Notes under the pieces: model-generated
What the model saw: the letters and a program-made list of their open reading frames with translations, nothing else
Databases searched by the model: none
Told to the model about the DNA's origin: nothing
Shown: piece by piece, positions 55,725 to 64,000 of the stretch
How positions within the stretch are numbered: the first letter of the stretch is position 1
Layout: each line of letters opens with the position of its first letter
Position numbers and translations under genes: made by a program
Assembly: GCF_016899425.1 (NCBI RefSeq)
Contig: NZ_CP045994.1
Coordinates: 1,364,001-1,428,000 of the forward strand
Direction of reading: 5' to 3'
From: Burkholderia sp. MS389
GTDB taxonomy: Bacteria > Pseudomonadota > Gammaproteobacteria > Burkholderiales > Burkholderiaceae
DNA length: 64,000 nucleotides

Positions 55725-56084
55725 ATGAACTGGATTGGCACGTGGCGTAATCAATATGGCTCTACATTGACCATCGCGGACGACAAGGATGGCGTCATCC
55801 GTGGCGTATTCAGCACGGCGTTGCGGGACAGCGCGTTCTTTGGTCATGATCTGCCCGTCTCCGGCGTCGGGTATGGCGATTGCATCAACTTCGCTTTCGG
55901 CATGTCGAACGACCTGGTGTCGGCGATCTGTTCTTTCACCGGCATGCTGCGTGACGGCAAGCTGCAGACCGTATGGCATGTCGTGACCAGCAAGGTGCCA
56001 CGGCAAGGCTCACGATCATCGGCGTTCGGCTGGGCACATGCCGTTCAGACCAATGCGGATACATTCGAGAGAGTCGCCGATTAA
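55725..56084 (+). CDS. Avidin-family protein, possibly biotin-binding
   Basis: 119 residues from ATG 55725, with AGGAGG upstream. The first strand GTWRNQYGSTLTI is the avidin hallmark with Asn9 and Ser13; further matches are GVIRGVFSTA, NFAFG, FTGMLRDGKLQTVWHV (Trp84, matching streptavidin Trp108), GWAHA (Trp103, matching Trp120) and ADTFERV (Asp112, matching Asp128). Differences at ligand positions: Tyr43 is Phe29 and Trp79 is Phe58. No signal peptide is present, whereas most bacterial avidins have one. Burkholderia avidins have been described, so the family call is firm, but biotin affinity is uncertain. Confidence 0.82.
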   Translation: MNWIGTWRNQYGSTLTIADDKDGVIRGVFSTALRDSAFFGHDLPVSGVGYGDCINFAFGMSNDLVSAICSFTGMLRDGKLQTVWHVVTSKVPRQGSRSSAFGWAHAVQTNADTFERVAD

Positions 56085-56183
56085 CGTACCCGGAAGCGGA
56101 TGGTTCGGGGCAGAAGGGCGGGCCGGTCAGCGGGATGTCCGGGCAACCGAGGGCCGTTCCCGTTGAAAGCGTCAATCGTCCCT

Positions 56184-56207
56184 GCTCGAATCGTGTACGG
56201 CGGGCCC
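56184..56207 (+). repeat. Copy of the 3' end of tRNA-Arg
   Basis: Matches the last 24 bases of the tRNA-Arg gene (33273-33296) at 21 positions, same strand. The match begins in the T loop and runs to the CCA end, the part used as attachment site by tRNA-targeting integrases. Confidence 0.7.
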
Positions 56208-56238
56208 GTTTGATCGCCAGGCGACCTCCGCGGGCCAG

Positions 56239-56268
56239 CCCTCGTCACGCAAACCCCTCGTCACGCAA
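56239..56268 (+). repeat. Two tandem copies of a 16-bp unit after glmS
   Basis: CCTCGTCACGCAA occurs at 56240 and 56256, between the tRNA-like fragment and the glmS stop. Not a terminator. Confidence 0.7.
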
Positions 56269-56273
56269 CCCCC

Positions 56274-58091
56274 TCACTCGACCGTCACCGATTTCGCCAG
56301 GTTCCTCGGCTTGTCGATATCCGCACCCCGCAAGCACGCCGCGTGATACGCGAGCAACTGCAACGGCACGACGTGCAGGATCGGCGACAACAACCCGTAG
56401 TAATCCGGCATGCGCAGCACCGACACGCCTTCGCCGTTGTCGATCCGCGTATCGGCGTCCGCGAACACGTAAAGCTGGCCGCCGCGCGCGCGCACTTCCT
56501 GCATGTTCGACTTGAGCTTTTCGAGCAGCGCATCGTTCGGCGCGATCGTCGCGACGGGCATCGTGTGCGTGACGAGCGCCAGCGGCCCGTGTTTCAGCTC
56601 GCCGGCCGGATACGCTTCCGCGTGGATATACGAAATCTCCTTCAGCTTCAACGCGCCCTCGAGCGCGATCGGGTAGTGCAGCCCGCGCCCGAGAAACAGC
56701 GCGTTTTCATGCTGCGAGAATTCCGCCGCCCAGCGCTCGATCTGCGGCTCCAGCCCCAGCACGTCTTCGAGCGCGCCAGGCAGCCGCCGCAACTGTGTCG
56801 TATAGCGCGCGAGTTGCGCATCGTCGACGTAGCCGCGCAGCCGCCCGAGCGTGACGGCGAGAATGAACAGCGCGGCGAGCTGCGTCGTGAACGCCTTGGT
56901 CGACGCGACGCCGATTTCCGGGCCGGCCCGCGTCAGGAAGCGCAGGCCGGTCTGGCGCATCATCGCGCTGGTCGGCACGTTGCAGATCGCCAGCGTGTCG
57001 ATGTGGCCGAGCGCCTGCGCGTACTTGAGCGCGGCGAGCGTGTCGGCGGTCTCGCCGGATTGCGACACGCTGACCACCAGCGTATTCGGCATCGCGAGCG
57101 CGTCGCTGTAGCGGTATTCGCTCGCGATCTCGACCTGCGCAGGGAGGCGCGCGATCGTCTCGAGCCAGCGGCGGGCAGTCAGGCCCGCGTAGTGGCTCGT
57201 GCCGCATGCGAGGATCAGCACGTTGTCGATCTGCTCGAACGCGCGCGGGGCGTCGGGGCCGAATACGGCCGGATCGAACAGTCCGGCATCGGGGATCGTC
57301 GCGGCCACGGCCTGCGGTTGCTCGAAAATTTCCTTCTGCATGAAATGCCGGTACGGCCCGAGCTCGACCACGCCCTGCACGGACGGAATGGTTTGTATCG
57401 CGCGTTCGATCGGCGTGCCGGTGCGATCGAGCACCCGCACGCCGCCCGGCGTCAGTTCGACGATGTCGCCTTCCTCGAGAAAGATGAAGCGGTCGGTGAT
57501 GCCGGCGAGCGCGAGCGCGTCGGACGCGAGAAAGCATTCGCCGTCCTTCACGCCGACGACGAGCGGCGAGCCGGCCCGCGCGCCGATCAGCCGCTGCGGC
57601 TCGCGCTTGCTGAACACCGCGATCGCATAGGCGCCGTGCAACTGCGAGGTCGCGTCGCGGACGGCGGCGAGCAGGTCTCCGCGATACTTGCTGTGGATCA
57701 GGTGCGCGACCACCTCGGTGTCGGTCTGGCCGTCGAACTCGTAGTGTTCGTCGGATAGTTGCTTGCGCAACGTTTCGTGGTTCTCGATGATGCCGTTGTG
57801 CACGAGCGCGATTTCGTCGCGCGAGAAGATCGGATGCGCGTTGCAGGTCGCCGGCGCGCCGTGGGTAGCCCAACGCGTGTGCGCGATGCCGGTGCTGCCG
57901 GCCAGGCCGGCGCTGCGCACGTGGGCGTCGAGATCGGCGACGCGCGACACGCTGCGCTCGCGGCGTGCCTGGCCGTTGACGACCGTTGCCACGCCGCATG
58001 AATCGTAGCCGCGATATTCAAGGCGGCGCAAACCTTCGATCAGAATCGGGACGATGTCCCGTTGCGCGACCGCGCCGACGATGCCACACAT
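56274..58091 (-). CDS. glmS: Glucosamine-6-phosphate synthase GlmS
   Basis: Makes glucosamine-6-phosphate from fructose-6-phosphate and glutamine. With the start at 58091 ([12 protein letters not shown]) the protein has 605 residues and the catalytic Cys2 exposed after Met removal. Glutaminase domain motifs HTRWATHG and HNGIIENHE, then two SIS domains ([23 protein letters not shown]) and the C-terminal NLAKSVTVE. It ends an operon of polysaccharide genes rather than standing next to glmU, so it may be a dedicated paralogue that feeds hexosamine to that pathway. Confidence 0.95.
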   Translation of the reverse strand: MCGIVGAVAQRDIVPILIEGLRRLEYRGYDSCGVATVVNGQARRERSVSRVADLDAHVRSAGLAGSTGIAHTRWATHGAPATCNAHPIFSRDEIALVHNGIIENHETLRKQLSDEHYEFDGQTDTEVVAHLIHSKYRGDLLAAVRDATSQLHGAYAIAVFSKREPQRLIGARAGSPLVVGVKDGECFLASDALALAGITDRFIFLEEGDIVELTPGGVRVLDRTGTPIERAIQTIPSVQGVVELGPYRHFMQKEIFEQPQAVAATIPDAGLFDPAVFGPDAPRAFEQIDNVLILACGTSHYAGLTARRWLETIARLPAQVEIASEYRYSDALAMPNTLVVSVSQSGETADTLAALKYAQALGHIDTLAICNVPTSAMMRQTGLRFLTRAGPEIGVASTKAFTTQLAALFILAVTLGRLRGYVDDAQLARYTTQLRRLPGALEDVLGLEPQIERWAAEFSQHENALFLGRGLHYPIALEGALKLKEISYIHAEAYPAGELKHGPLALVTHTMPVATIAPNDALLEKLKSNMQEVRARGGQLYVFADADTRIDNGEGVSVLRMPDYYGLLSPILHVVPLQLLAYHAACLRGADIDKPRNLAKSVTVE

Positions 58092-58140
58092 GACACGTCT
58101 CCTTCCCTGTAGATTCCCCCGGACCGTGCGCACGCGTGGA

Positions 58141-59229
58141 TCAGCGTGACGCGGTCTCCGTTGTCGCCGCCGTCGTGAAGCCGCATTGCGCGGGCGCGAC
58201 CGGGTCGGCCATCCGGCTTTCGAATGCCAGGTAAAGCGCTTCCTCCAGGACGTTCCAGTGTGCGCCGTGCCGGTACGGGCCCGATAGCGCATGCCAGCAC
58301 GCGACCGTGTTCCGGTCGTTCATCTTGAATGCGACCAGTGCGATCAAGCCCCACGGATAATCGGAGCTGGCCAGTTGCAGCCAGGTCTTGCCGTACTTCT
58401 GCATCCACTGCGCGTAGAACACATCGTTCGATTGCTGTGGAACCTGAATGCCGGACAGGAGCGGAAAGATCTGCGCCACTTTCGCCGGATAGAAGGTCGT
58501 GTCGCTGATGCGCTGCGTGCTCGGGCGAAAGCCCGACTGCGTGCCGCGCCAGAACACCTTCAGGATCGCGGACGCGAGCCGGTCGGCGCGCTGGCTCCAC
58601 GGGCCGGCGCGCGTGGCGTCGCCATGCCGCACGTAATACGCGGCGAGCGCCTGGAACGCGCTGTGTACCTCGACGTTGTCCATCAGCAGCGCGACATGCA
58701 GCGTCGACGAGATCTGATAGACGCCCGTGGGCTTGCTGAGCAGCGTATCCAGATGCGCACCGGCGCGATTCAGGCTGAGTTCCCATGCGGCGGGCATGCC
58801 GTCGGGCGGCGCGAAGCGGGCGAGCAGTTCGATCCAGGTCGCCATCATCGCGTCGTCGGCGTCGGCTTCGGCGCATGAACTGTACTGGCCGCTCTTCACG
58901 CAATAGCGATCGAAGCCGCCGTCCGGACGCTGGCGCGGCAACAGCCACGCGATCCAGGCGAGCGCGGCCTGATGGGCGTCGAGCCCCGCATCGGTGGCGC
59001 CGAGCAGGGCTTTCGCGGCGAAATACGGATCGATGCCGGCGCCGTTCAGACGCACGGTGATCGCGCCGTCGGGGCGTTGGTAGAGCCCGTTGAGCTGGAG
59101 TTCGGCGGCGCCCGCATGCGGTGCGACGCCGCGTGCGGCGATACAGCAGGCGACGCACCACAGGCGGCATAGCCGGGCGGTGGCCGCCACGCGTGCGCGT
59201 GCGGCCGGGAAAAGCGCGGGCCGGTTCAT
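58141..59229 (-). CDS. Exported six-hairpin glycosidase-like protein
   Basis: 362 residues starting at 59229 ([14 protein letters not shown]), with a signal peptide ending near HAGAAE. The mature protein is helical with repeated hairpins: [35 protein letters not shown] and [17 protein letters not shown] resemble (alpha/alpha)6 glycosidases. Exact family and catalytic residues are not clear to me. It lies between the deacetylase and glmS (gaps of 92 and 49 bp) and may trim the polymer in the periplasm. Confidence 0.6.
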   Translation of the reverse strand: MNRPALFPAARARVAATARLCRLWCVACCIAARGVAPHAGAAELQLNGLYQRPDGAITVRLNGAGIDPYFAAKALLGATDAGLDAHQAALAWIAWLLPRQRPDGGFDRYCVKSGQYSSCAEADADDAMMATWIELLARFAPPDGMPAAWELSLNRAGAHLDTLLSKPTGVYQISSTLHVALLMDNVEVHSAFQALAAYYVRHGDATRAGPWSQRADRLASAILKVFWRGTQSGFRPSTQRISDTTFYPAKVAQIFPLLSGIQVPQQSNDVFYAQWMQKYGKTWLQLASSDYPWGLIALVAFKMNDRNTVACWHALSGPYRHGAHWNVLEEALYLAFESRMADPVAPAQCGFTTAATTETASR

Positions 59230-59321
59230 GATGGGGGGCTCCTGCGCGGTGGTCCTGCGCAAATTCCGCCGGGCGCGGCGTTGGCCGCGTCGCGCGCCGG
59301 CGGGTGGGTCGATGTCGCGGC

Positions 59322-61469
59322 TCAGTGCACCTTGGCGCTGGTGAACTTGAGACTGGTCCCGCTGTTCGCGGTCACGAGCCAGTACGTCGAGTCGGTGATG
59401 ACGACGCTACCGAGGCCTTGCGTGATCAACGGCAGCGCGAAGGCCTTCTTCGGCAGCAGCCACGTCATGTTCGCGAGGCTGGTCGGGTGGCTGGCGGCGA
59501 ACGCCCAGCCGCTGCCCGTATCGGTGGCCGACCATGTGACGTTCAGGCGTGCGCGGTCGAACACCGTGATGTCGGTCATCGTGTACCACTTGAACTGACC
59601 GAGCAGCTTCAGCGTGTTGGCTTGATTGAAGATCGCGGACAGCGTCGACGTGTAGGACGACGCGCCGAGCGGGTGCGCATAGATCAGCCGGCTCGTGCGG
59701 TTCGCGACGACGAAGTTCATCAGGGATGCGTACCAGTTGTTCACGTCGGCCGTCGGCACCGCGTATTGCTGGAACTCCTCGAACGTCGCGTACTTGCCGA
59801 ACGGCATCACGGGGTACGCCCACAGGCCGGGGTTCAGCAACGCGCCGTTGCGGTAGGCGCGGGTCGGTGCCGAGCCGGTGTGGCCGGTGAAGTAGTAGCC
59901 GTTGAAGCCGTTGCTTTCGAGCCAGTTGACCGACCACGTCGGCGTGTTGCCTTCCGGCGCCGCGTACTCGACGTCGGGCAAGGCCGTCGTCGCCTGGACG
60001 GCCTGATGGTTCATCACCAGGTACTGCGTAAACGTGCTCGCGTTGGTTTCGCTCGCATTCGCCCCCCAGTAGTCGTGGATCCAGCCGCCGTGGCTGCCGA
60101 CGCGATGGCCCTTGCTCACGAAATACTTGAGGAGATTCTGCGCGGACGGGTTGTTGGCGAGATTGATGCCGCCACCGTCGCCGAACGCCGCTTCATCGGG
60201 GCCGGCCGTGACCACGAGCGAGAACGGCCCGTTGTTCCACACGCCGAGGCTCTTCAGGTAGAGCGCCGGCTGGATCTGGTCGCCCGCGCAGAAGTGCCAG
60301 TTGAACACGAGCCCGGCCATCGCCTTCGGCAGCGGCGACAGCGACGGCAGGTTAAGCATCTGCGTGCCGAAATAATGCAGGTAGCCGTGAATCAGCATGC
60401 CGTCGGTCTGGCCGTCGAGGTAGGCGAGCGGCAGGTTGACGAACAGCACGCCGCCGTTGCCGTACGTGTTGTAGCCGGACACCAGCCCGAAGGTCGGCGA
60501 GGTCAGGATCGTCGTGCCGGTGTACGTCCCCTGCGTGACGAAGCTCGGATAGGTGAGGAAGCCGTACACGTAGCCGGAGATGCCTTCGAGCGTGTCGGTG
60601 GTGGTGGCCAGCGTCGACGCGAGCGCGGTGGCCGTCTTGCCGGTCGACGTGCTCAGCAGCGAATTGGCGGTATACGTCGTGGTTTTCTTCAGCTTGCCGG
60701 TCACGGTGCCGGTCAGCTTCGGGGCCGTCTGGTTCAGCACGCCGCTGCCGGTGGACGGCGTCGTGTACTGAAACCATGCGCCGTGGTTGTAGTTGGCGAG
60801 GCCGCCGGGGTTCGACGGGCTGGCGGCGAGAAACTGTGCGCTGCCCGACGTCGAATTGGTCGACGTGCCCGAGGTGCCCGACGTGCTCGTCGAGGCGAGG
60901 GCGCTGGCGGTCGTGGTGGTCGACGAAGTCGTGGTCCATGCCATCGACTTGCCGGGGGGCACCTGGAGCGTGCGCAGCCAGCTGCTCATGCCGGTTACAT
61001 TGCCGAGACCGATCATGTTGCCGCCGTATTGGTCATACAGCACATAGTCCACACCGGCCATGCTGCTGAAGCGCGATTTCGGGCTGACGTAGAAGCCGGC
61101 CGAATTCAGTACGCCGAAATCGTAGACGAGCATCACCTTGCCGCCGTTCAGCGCGTAGTTCTGGATCGCGGTCACGAGCGCGTCGGCGGCCGTCGTATGC
61201 ACCTGATCGGGCAGGATCAGGCCCGGATACTGCGACAGCGTCGCGCCGGCCGCCATGAACTGGCTGTCGGTCATCACCTTGATCTGCAGCCCTTCTTCCT
61301 GGGCACTGTCGAGCCATGCGGATACGCGCGAATCGGGCAGCGTCAGCGTATCGGGCACCAACAGCAGAAGCTGGTTGGTGGCCGCCTGAACGCCGCCCGG
61401 ACTGAATGCGAACGCGAGCGCGAACAGCGCGAACAGGATCCGCAAGAACTTGCCTGACTTTGCCAACAT
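59322..61469 (-). CDS. Polysaccharide deacetylase-like exported protein
   Basis: 715 residues from 61469 (MLAKSGKFLRILFALF) with signal peptide to about 29. The N-terminal domain (30-175) is Rossmann-like (LLLLVPDTLTLPD; YALNGGKVMLVYDFG). A linker almost only of Thr, Ser, Gly and Ala occupies 178-211. The C-terminal part is NodB-like, with GPDEAAFGDGGG and GHRVGSHGGWIHDYWG, which carries the HxxxH-type metal motif. Probable role: deacetylation of an N-acetylated exopolymer, as PelA or PgaB do in other systems. The combination of domains is not one I can name. Confidence 0.65.
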   Translation of the reverse strand: MLAKSGKFLRILFALFALAFAFSPGGVQAATNQLLLLVPDTLTLPDSRVSAWLDSAQEEGLQIKVMTDSQFMAAGATLSQYPGLILPDQVHTTAADALVTAIQNYALNGGKVMLVYDFGVLNSAGFYVSPKSRFSSMAGVDYVLYDQYGGNMIGLGNVTGMSSWLRTLQVPPGKSMAWTTTSSTTTTASALASTSTSGTSGTSTNSTSGSAQFLAASPSNPGGLANYNHGAWFQYTTPSTGSGVLNQTAPKLTGTVTGKLKKTTTYTANSLLSTSTGKTATALASTLATTTDTLEGISGYVYGFLTYPSFVTQGTYTGTTILTSPTFGLVSGYNTYGNGGVLFVNLPLAYLDGQTDGMLIHGYLHYFGTQMLNLPSLSPLPKAMAGLVFNWHFCAGDQIQPALYLKSLGVWNNGPFSLVVTAGPDEAAFGDGGGINLANNPSAQNLLKYFVSKGHRVGSHGGWIHDYWGANASETNASTFTQYLVMNHQAVQATTALPDVEYAAPEGNTPTWSVNWLESNGFNGYYFTGHTGSAPTRAYRNGALLNPGLWAYPVMPFGKYATFEEFQQYAVPTADVNNWYASLMNFVVANRTSRLIYAHPLGASSYTSTLSAIFNQANTLKLLGQFKWYTMTDITVFDRARLNVTWSATDTGSGWAFAASHPTSLANMTWLLPKKAFALPLITQGLGSVVITDSTYWLVTANSGTSLKFTSAKVH

Positions 61470-61803
61470 GGTGTGCTCCTCGCTCAAGGAATGGGGGCGT
61501 GCGGCAGCCGGGATACGCGTGCCGCCAGGTCGAGCATTCCAGCCCCGTAGGTGTGTTGCGGCTGTCCGGTTCGTCGGGTATCGAGCGGTGCGTGTCACGG
61601 TGGTCCGACCGCGCCAATGCGCCGGTGCGCCGCGCTGCCTTCGCCGGTGAGAGGACTCGATGCGACGCATGGAAAGAAGCGAACAACGTGCCATTGGCGC
61701 AGGAGGCCCGGTCCTGCTGGCTTCCTGCACTGCCGGTCGCGCGGCACGGTCGCAAACCCGACGGATTCGTTTCATCGCTGATACGGCGCGTTGGGACGCG
61801 CTA
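61470..61803. other. Gap within the exopolysaccharide operon
   Basis: 334 bp with no supportable gene; the deacetylase frame extends through it without a ribosome site or matching start. It may carry an internal promoter for deacetylase, glycosidase and glmS. I see no clear hairpin. Confidence 0.45.
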
Positions 61804-62574
61804 TCAGCAGACGGAATCGCGATCGCGCGTCAGCGCGCCGGGCCAGCTCGCGCAGTAGGTATAGAGCGTGACCAGCAGGGCGATCAGCAGCGGCCCGCCG
61901 AGCAGGAAATAGCAGAACGGCAAAAACAGCAGCGAGCCGTGATGGACGATCGTCGCGTGCAGCAGCATCACGAACGGCAGCGCGAACACGAAGTAGCCCA
62001 GCACCAGCAGCGACGCGAAGGCTTTTTGCAGCAGCGAGAAATCGAGCGGGTAGTACAGCGCGGCCATGACCAGCGGAATCAGCGCGATCGCCGCGCCGTG
62101 CAGCACGAACATGTCGCGCAGATGCAGTTGCGGGACGTACGGGAACGTGCCGGGCGCGAGCCAGAAGTACGCGCAAATCAGCAGCTGGGTGAAGCTCGCG
62201 ATACGTAACAGATATGCAACGGGCAGCCACCGCGCGCGCCGGATGAACGATGCGGCGAAGCCGATCATGCAGAGCGCGGCGGTGGCGACCAGCAGCGTGC
62301 CGCCCGGCATGCGGGCCGCGACGTCGATCGACAGCAGCGGCACGCGCGGTGCGTCGGGCGGATAGCCGATCACGATCACGTGAAGCGCCGGATCGATCTG
62401 GCGCGCGCCCCACGCCATGACCGCGCGCCAGTAGCGCCACGCCATCGGCAATCCGAACCACAGCGACGCGTACAGCGCGGGCGTCAGCAGCGCGATCGAC
62501 GACAGCCAGCGCTGCGGGTGCGCGTGGGTGCGCAGCGAACGGTCGACGGGAGGACGGACGGGATGCGTCTGCAT
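61804..62574 (-). CDS. Polytopic membrane protein of the exopolysaccharide operon
   Basis: 256 residues, unrecognised family. Six hydrophobic segments (for example WLSSIALLTPALYASLWFG, TLLVATAALCMIGFAASF, HGAAIALIPLVMAALYYP) after a basic His/Arg-rich N-terminus. A 60-residue loop after the first segment contains YPPDAPRVPLLSID. Gap to the YaiO-like gene is 13 bp. May help export or modify the polymer; that is inference from position. Confidence 0.7.
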   Translation of the reverse strand: MQTHPVRPPVDRSLRTHAHPQRWLSSIALLTPALYASLWFGLPMAWRYWRAVMAWGARQIDPALHVIVIGYPPDAPRVPLLSIDVAARMPGGTLLVATAALCMIGFAASFIRRARWLPVAYLLRIASFTQLLICAYFWLAPGTFPYVPQLHLRDMFVLHGAAIALIPLVMAALYYPLDFSLLQKAFASLLVLGYFVFALPFVMLLHATIVHHGSLLFLPFCYFLLGGPLLIALLVTLYTYCASWPGALTRDRDSVC

Positions 62575-62587
62575 GGCGCCCGCCCGC

Positions 62588-63598
62588 TTACCAGCGATAG
62601 AAGACGCTGAGCTCGCCGCCGATTCGTGAGTAATACGGGTTGTGGTAGTACGCGAATTCGAGTTGCGTCCCCCACTTGCGCGTGACCCAGTAGCGCCATT
62701 TCGCGGTGATCTCGTGGCTGCGGAAATCCGCGATCTGCGAGCCCGAGCCGGTGACCTGATACGCCTCGCGGCCGACGCCGCCGCGCAGCACGATCACGCT
62801 CTTGCCGACTTCGCCGTAGGTGACGGCGCCGTAGTAGGCGGGCGCCTTCACCGATCCGGGCGAATCGACCGTATAGTTCGCGCCCGCCTCGAAAATCCAC
62901 TTCGGCAATGCGTACCAGATCACGCCGGCGTGATAGAGCTGGTCGCGGTGGCCGCTGCGGTTCCACGCGTAGCCGGCGCCGAGCGACACGACCAGCGAAC
63001 GATCGGACAACAGCTTGCGGTTGATCGATACGTCGACGCGCGCACTCGGCAGGATCGTGCCTGACGTGGTGCCGGAAAAGCCGATCCCGCCGAACCAGTC
63101 GGGGCCGAGGTTCTGCACGTAGGTCAGCGCGCCGAGCTGCGTGTTCTCGCCGAAGCGGTGCAGTTGCGCCAGTTCGCCGAGCACGGTGCGACTGCCGTCC
63201 TGATAGACGCCGCGCAGGTGCACGCCGTACCAGTCGCCGTAGCCGTGCGTCAGATGTGCGCTCGAATAGCCGAGCGACAGTTCGGTGTGCGATTCCTGCG
63301 GCGCCTGCACATGGGTGACGACTGCATCGGGCAGCGGCGGCCGGTTCGTATCCTCGGGCGTGAACTCGGCGAGCGGCACGCCGTCCGGCAGGCCTTCGGC
63401 GTCGACGCGCACGAACATCGATTCGTCGCGCATCCGTGGCGTGATGACGGTCGTGGGCGGCGGCTGCACGGCGGGCGCGGCGGCGGCATCGTCCGGCTGC
63501 TCCGCCAGCGCCGCGGGCGCGCCGAAGGCGACGCCGCACAGCATCGCGAGGGTGGCAACCGGCACGCGCGGGCCGCGATGGCTGGGGCGATCGGACAT
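62588..63598 (-). CDS. YaiO-like outer-membrane beta-barrel protein
   Basis: 336 residues from 63598 (MSDRPSHRG), with AAGGAG ahead of it and a signal peptide ending near AALAEQ. A Pro-rich segment of about 90 residues is followed by alternating beta-strands typical of the YaiO family, with LSLGYSSAHLTHGYGDWYGV, NLGPDWFGGIGFSG, LGAGYAWNRSGHRDQLYH and a final aromatic strand YYSRIGGELSVFYRW. It is a candidate outer-membrane port for the polysaccharide. Confidence 0.8.
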   Translation of the reverse strand: MSDRPSHRGPRVPVATLAMLCGVAFGAPAALAEQPDDAAAAPAVQPPPTTVITPRMRDESMFVRVDAEGLPDGVPLAEFTPEDTNRPPLPDAVVTHVQAPQESHTELSLGYSSAHLTHGYGDWYGVHLRGVYQDGSRTVLGELAQLHRFGENTQLGALTYVQNLGPDWFGGIGFSGTTSGTILPSARVDVSINRKLLSDRSLVVSLGAGYAWNRSGHRDQLYHAGVIWYALPKWIFEAGANYTVDSPGSVKAPAYYGAVTYGEVGKSVIVLRGGVGREAYQVTGSGSQIADFRSHEITAKWRYWVTRKWGTQLEFAYYHNPYYSRIGGELSVFYRW

Positions 63599-63608
63599 GA
63601 GGCGCTCC

Positions 63609-64000
63609 TTAACGGGATGTGTGGAACCAGCCGCTGCGCCACGCGACGAGATCGCCATGCAGGCAGGCATGATCGACGATCGATACGTCGCGCGCACACG
63701 CGCTGACCGGATGACCGGCGACGCCGATGCGCGCACCCGTCAGTCGCAACAGGCCGCCGGCCGACACGACGCCGTCGATGCAGCTCGCGTGGGCGAGCAA
63801 CACGTCGTCGCGCGCGAATACCGCGCCGTGCAGCAACGCGTGACGTTCGAGTTCGACGCGATGCGCCTTGACGCTGCCGCGCAGCACGCAGCCTTCGCCG
63901 AGGACGAGCGTTCCTTCGACGATCAGGTTGCCTTGCACGACCGTGTGCGCGGGCAGGCGAACGTCGCACGGCAGCAGGTAACGACCGTGCAGGAAGCGAT
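63609..64000 (-). CDS. Bactofilin-like polymer-forming protein (5' end outside window)
   Basis: The frame is open to the window edge and continues with RFLHGRYLLPCDVRLPAHTV, so the GTG at 63938 is probably internal. What is visible (130 codons) has the short beta-helix turns of bactofilins: VQGNLIVEGTLVLGEGCVLRG, HALLHGAVFARDD and ASCIDGVVSAGGLLRLTGAR. It may scaffold the export site or be the C-terminal part of a larger protein. Ten bp separate it from the YaiO-like gene. Confidence 0.65.
   Translation of the reverse strand, partial: RFLHGRYLLPCDVRLPAHTVVQGNLIVEGTLVLGEGCVLRGSVKAHRVELERHALLHGAVFARDDVLLAHASCIDGVVSAGGLLRLTGARIGVAGHPVSACARDVSIVDHACLHGDLVAWRSGWFHTSR

Noticed and set aside
1..64000. 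CRISPR arrays, prophage, integrase and rRNA genes
   Set aside because: Looked for in the whole window; no regularly spaced repeats, phage structural genes, integrase or rRNA sequence recognised.

Overview
The window looks like a chromosomal segment of a Burkholderia-type beta-proteobacterium, most like the B. cepacia complex. The basis is very high GC with GC-rich third positions, a pst-phoU-phoB-phoR operon followed by a convergent ppk1 and a divergent ppx, an OlsB-type acyltransferase, a Tad pilus locus and a T6SS VgrG module. Species was not determined.

Region by region. (1) 1-10655: phosphate uptake and sensing (pstSCAB, phoU, phoB, phoR) and polyphosphate metabolism (ppk1, ppx). A sequence close to a Pho box lies upstream of ppk1, linking the two. 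(2) 10779-25237: a variable region ending at a tRNA-Pro gene. It holds a frameshifted IS30-family element, a complete lasso-peptide cluster (ABC exporter, lactam synthetase, leader peptidase, 43-residue precursor) in clearly lower-GC DNA and flanked by two copies of an approximately 85-bp repeat, then a T6SS VgrG module (VgrG, multidomain peptidoglycan-hydrolase effector, candidate periplasmic immunity protein, PAAR tip, VirB10-like exported protein). (3) 25399-33296: housekeeping genes (SixA-like phosphatase, OlsB, MATE transporter, LysM/M23 lipoprotein, aldose epimerase, UppP), several very small membrane-protein genes, an AMP-ligase remnant and tRNA-Arg. (4) 34003-41611: a periplasmic binding protein, a TorS-like hybrid histidine kinase and a REC-PAS-GGDEF-EAL-REC protein, a likely ligand-to-c-di-GMP relay. 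(5) 42213-52782: a Tad/Flp pilus operon from flp to tadG, mostly with 4-bp start/stop overlaps. (6) 52746-55116: a GT87 and a GtrB-like GT2 on the other strand, probably a polyprenyl-phosphate-sugar pathway. (7) 55725-56084: a short avidin-family protein without a signal peptide. (8) 56274-64000: an operon on the minus strand with a bactofilin-like protein (cut by the window edge), a YaiO-like outer-membrane barrel, a polytopic membrane protein, a polysaccharide-deacetylase-like protein, a glycosidase-like protein and glmS, which suggests a hexosamine-containing exopolysaccharide.

How they work together: PhoR/PhoB with PhoU and PstSCAB adjust phosphate uptake, and Ppk1/Ppx store and release phosphate. 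The lasso and T6SS modules are antagonism functions placed side by side. The c-di-GMP relay next to the Tad pilus, and the nearby exopolysaccharide operon, fit a surface-attachment programme; that link is inferred from position only. A 24-base copy of the 3' end of tRNA-Arg at 56184 hints that the 23-kb block between it and the tRNA may once have been inserted there.

The best candidate for an undescribed system is the lasso peptide with predicted core GAAGGAILEGISWVYME. The chimeric T6SS lysozyme effector with its immunity candidate and the divergent avidin are next.
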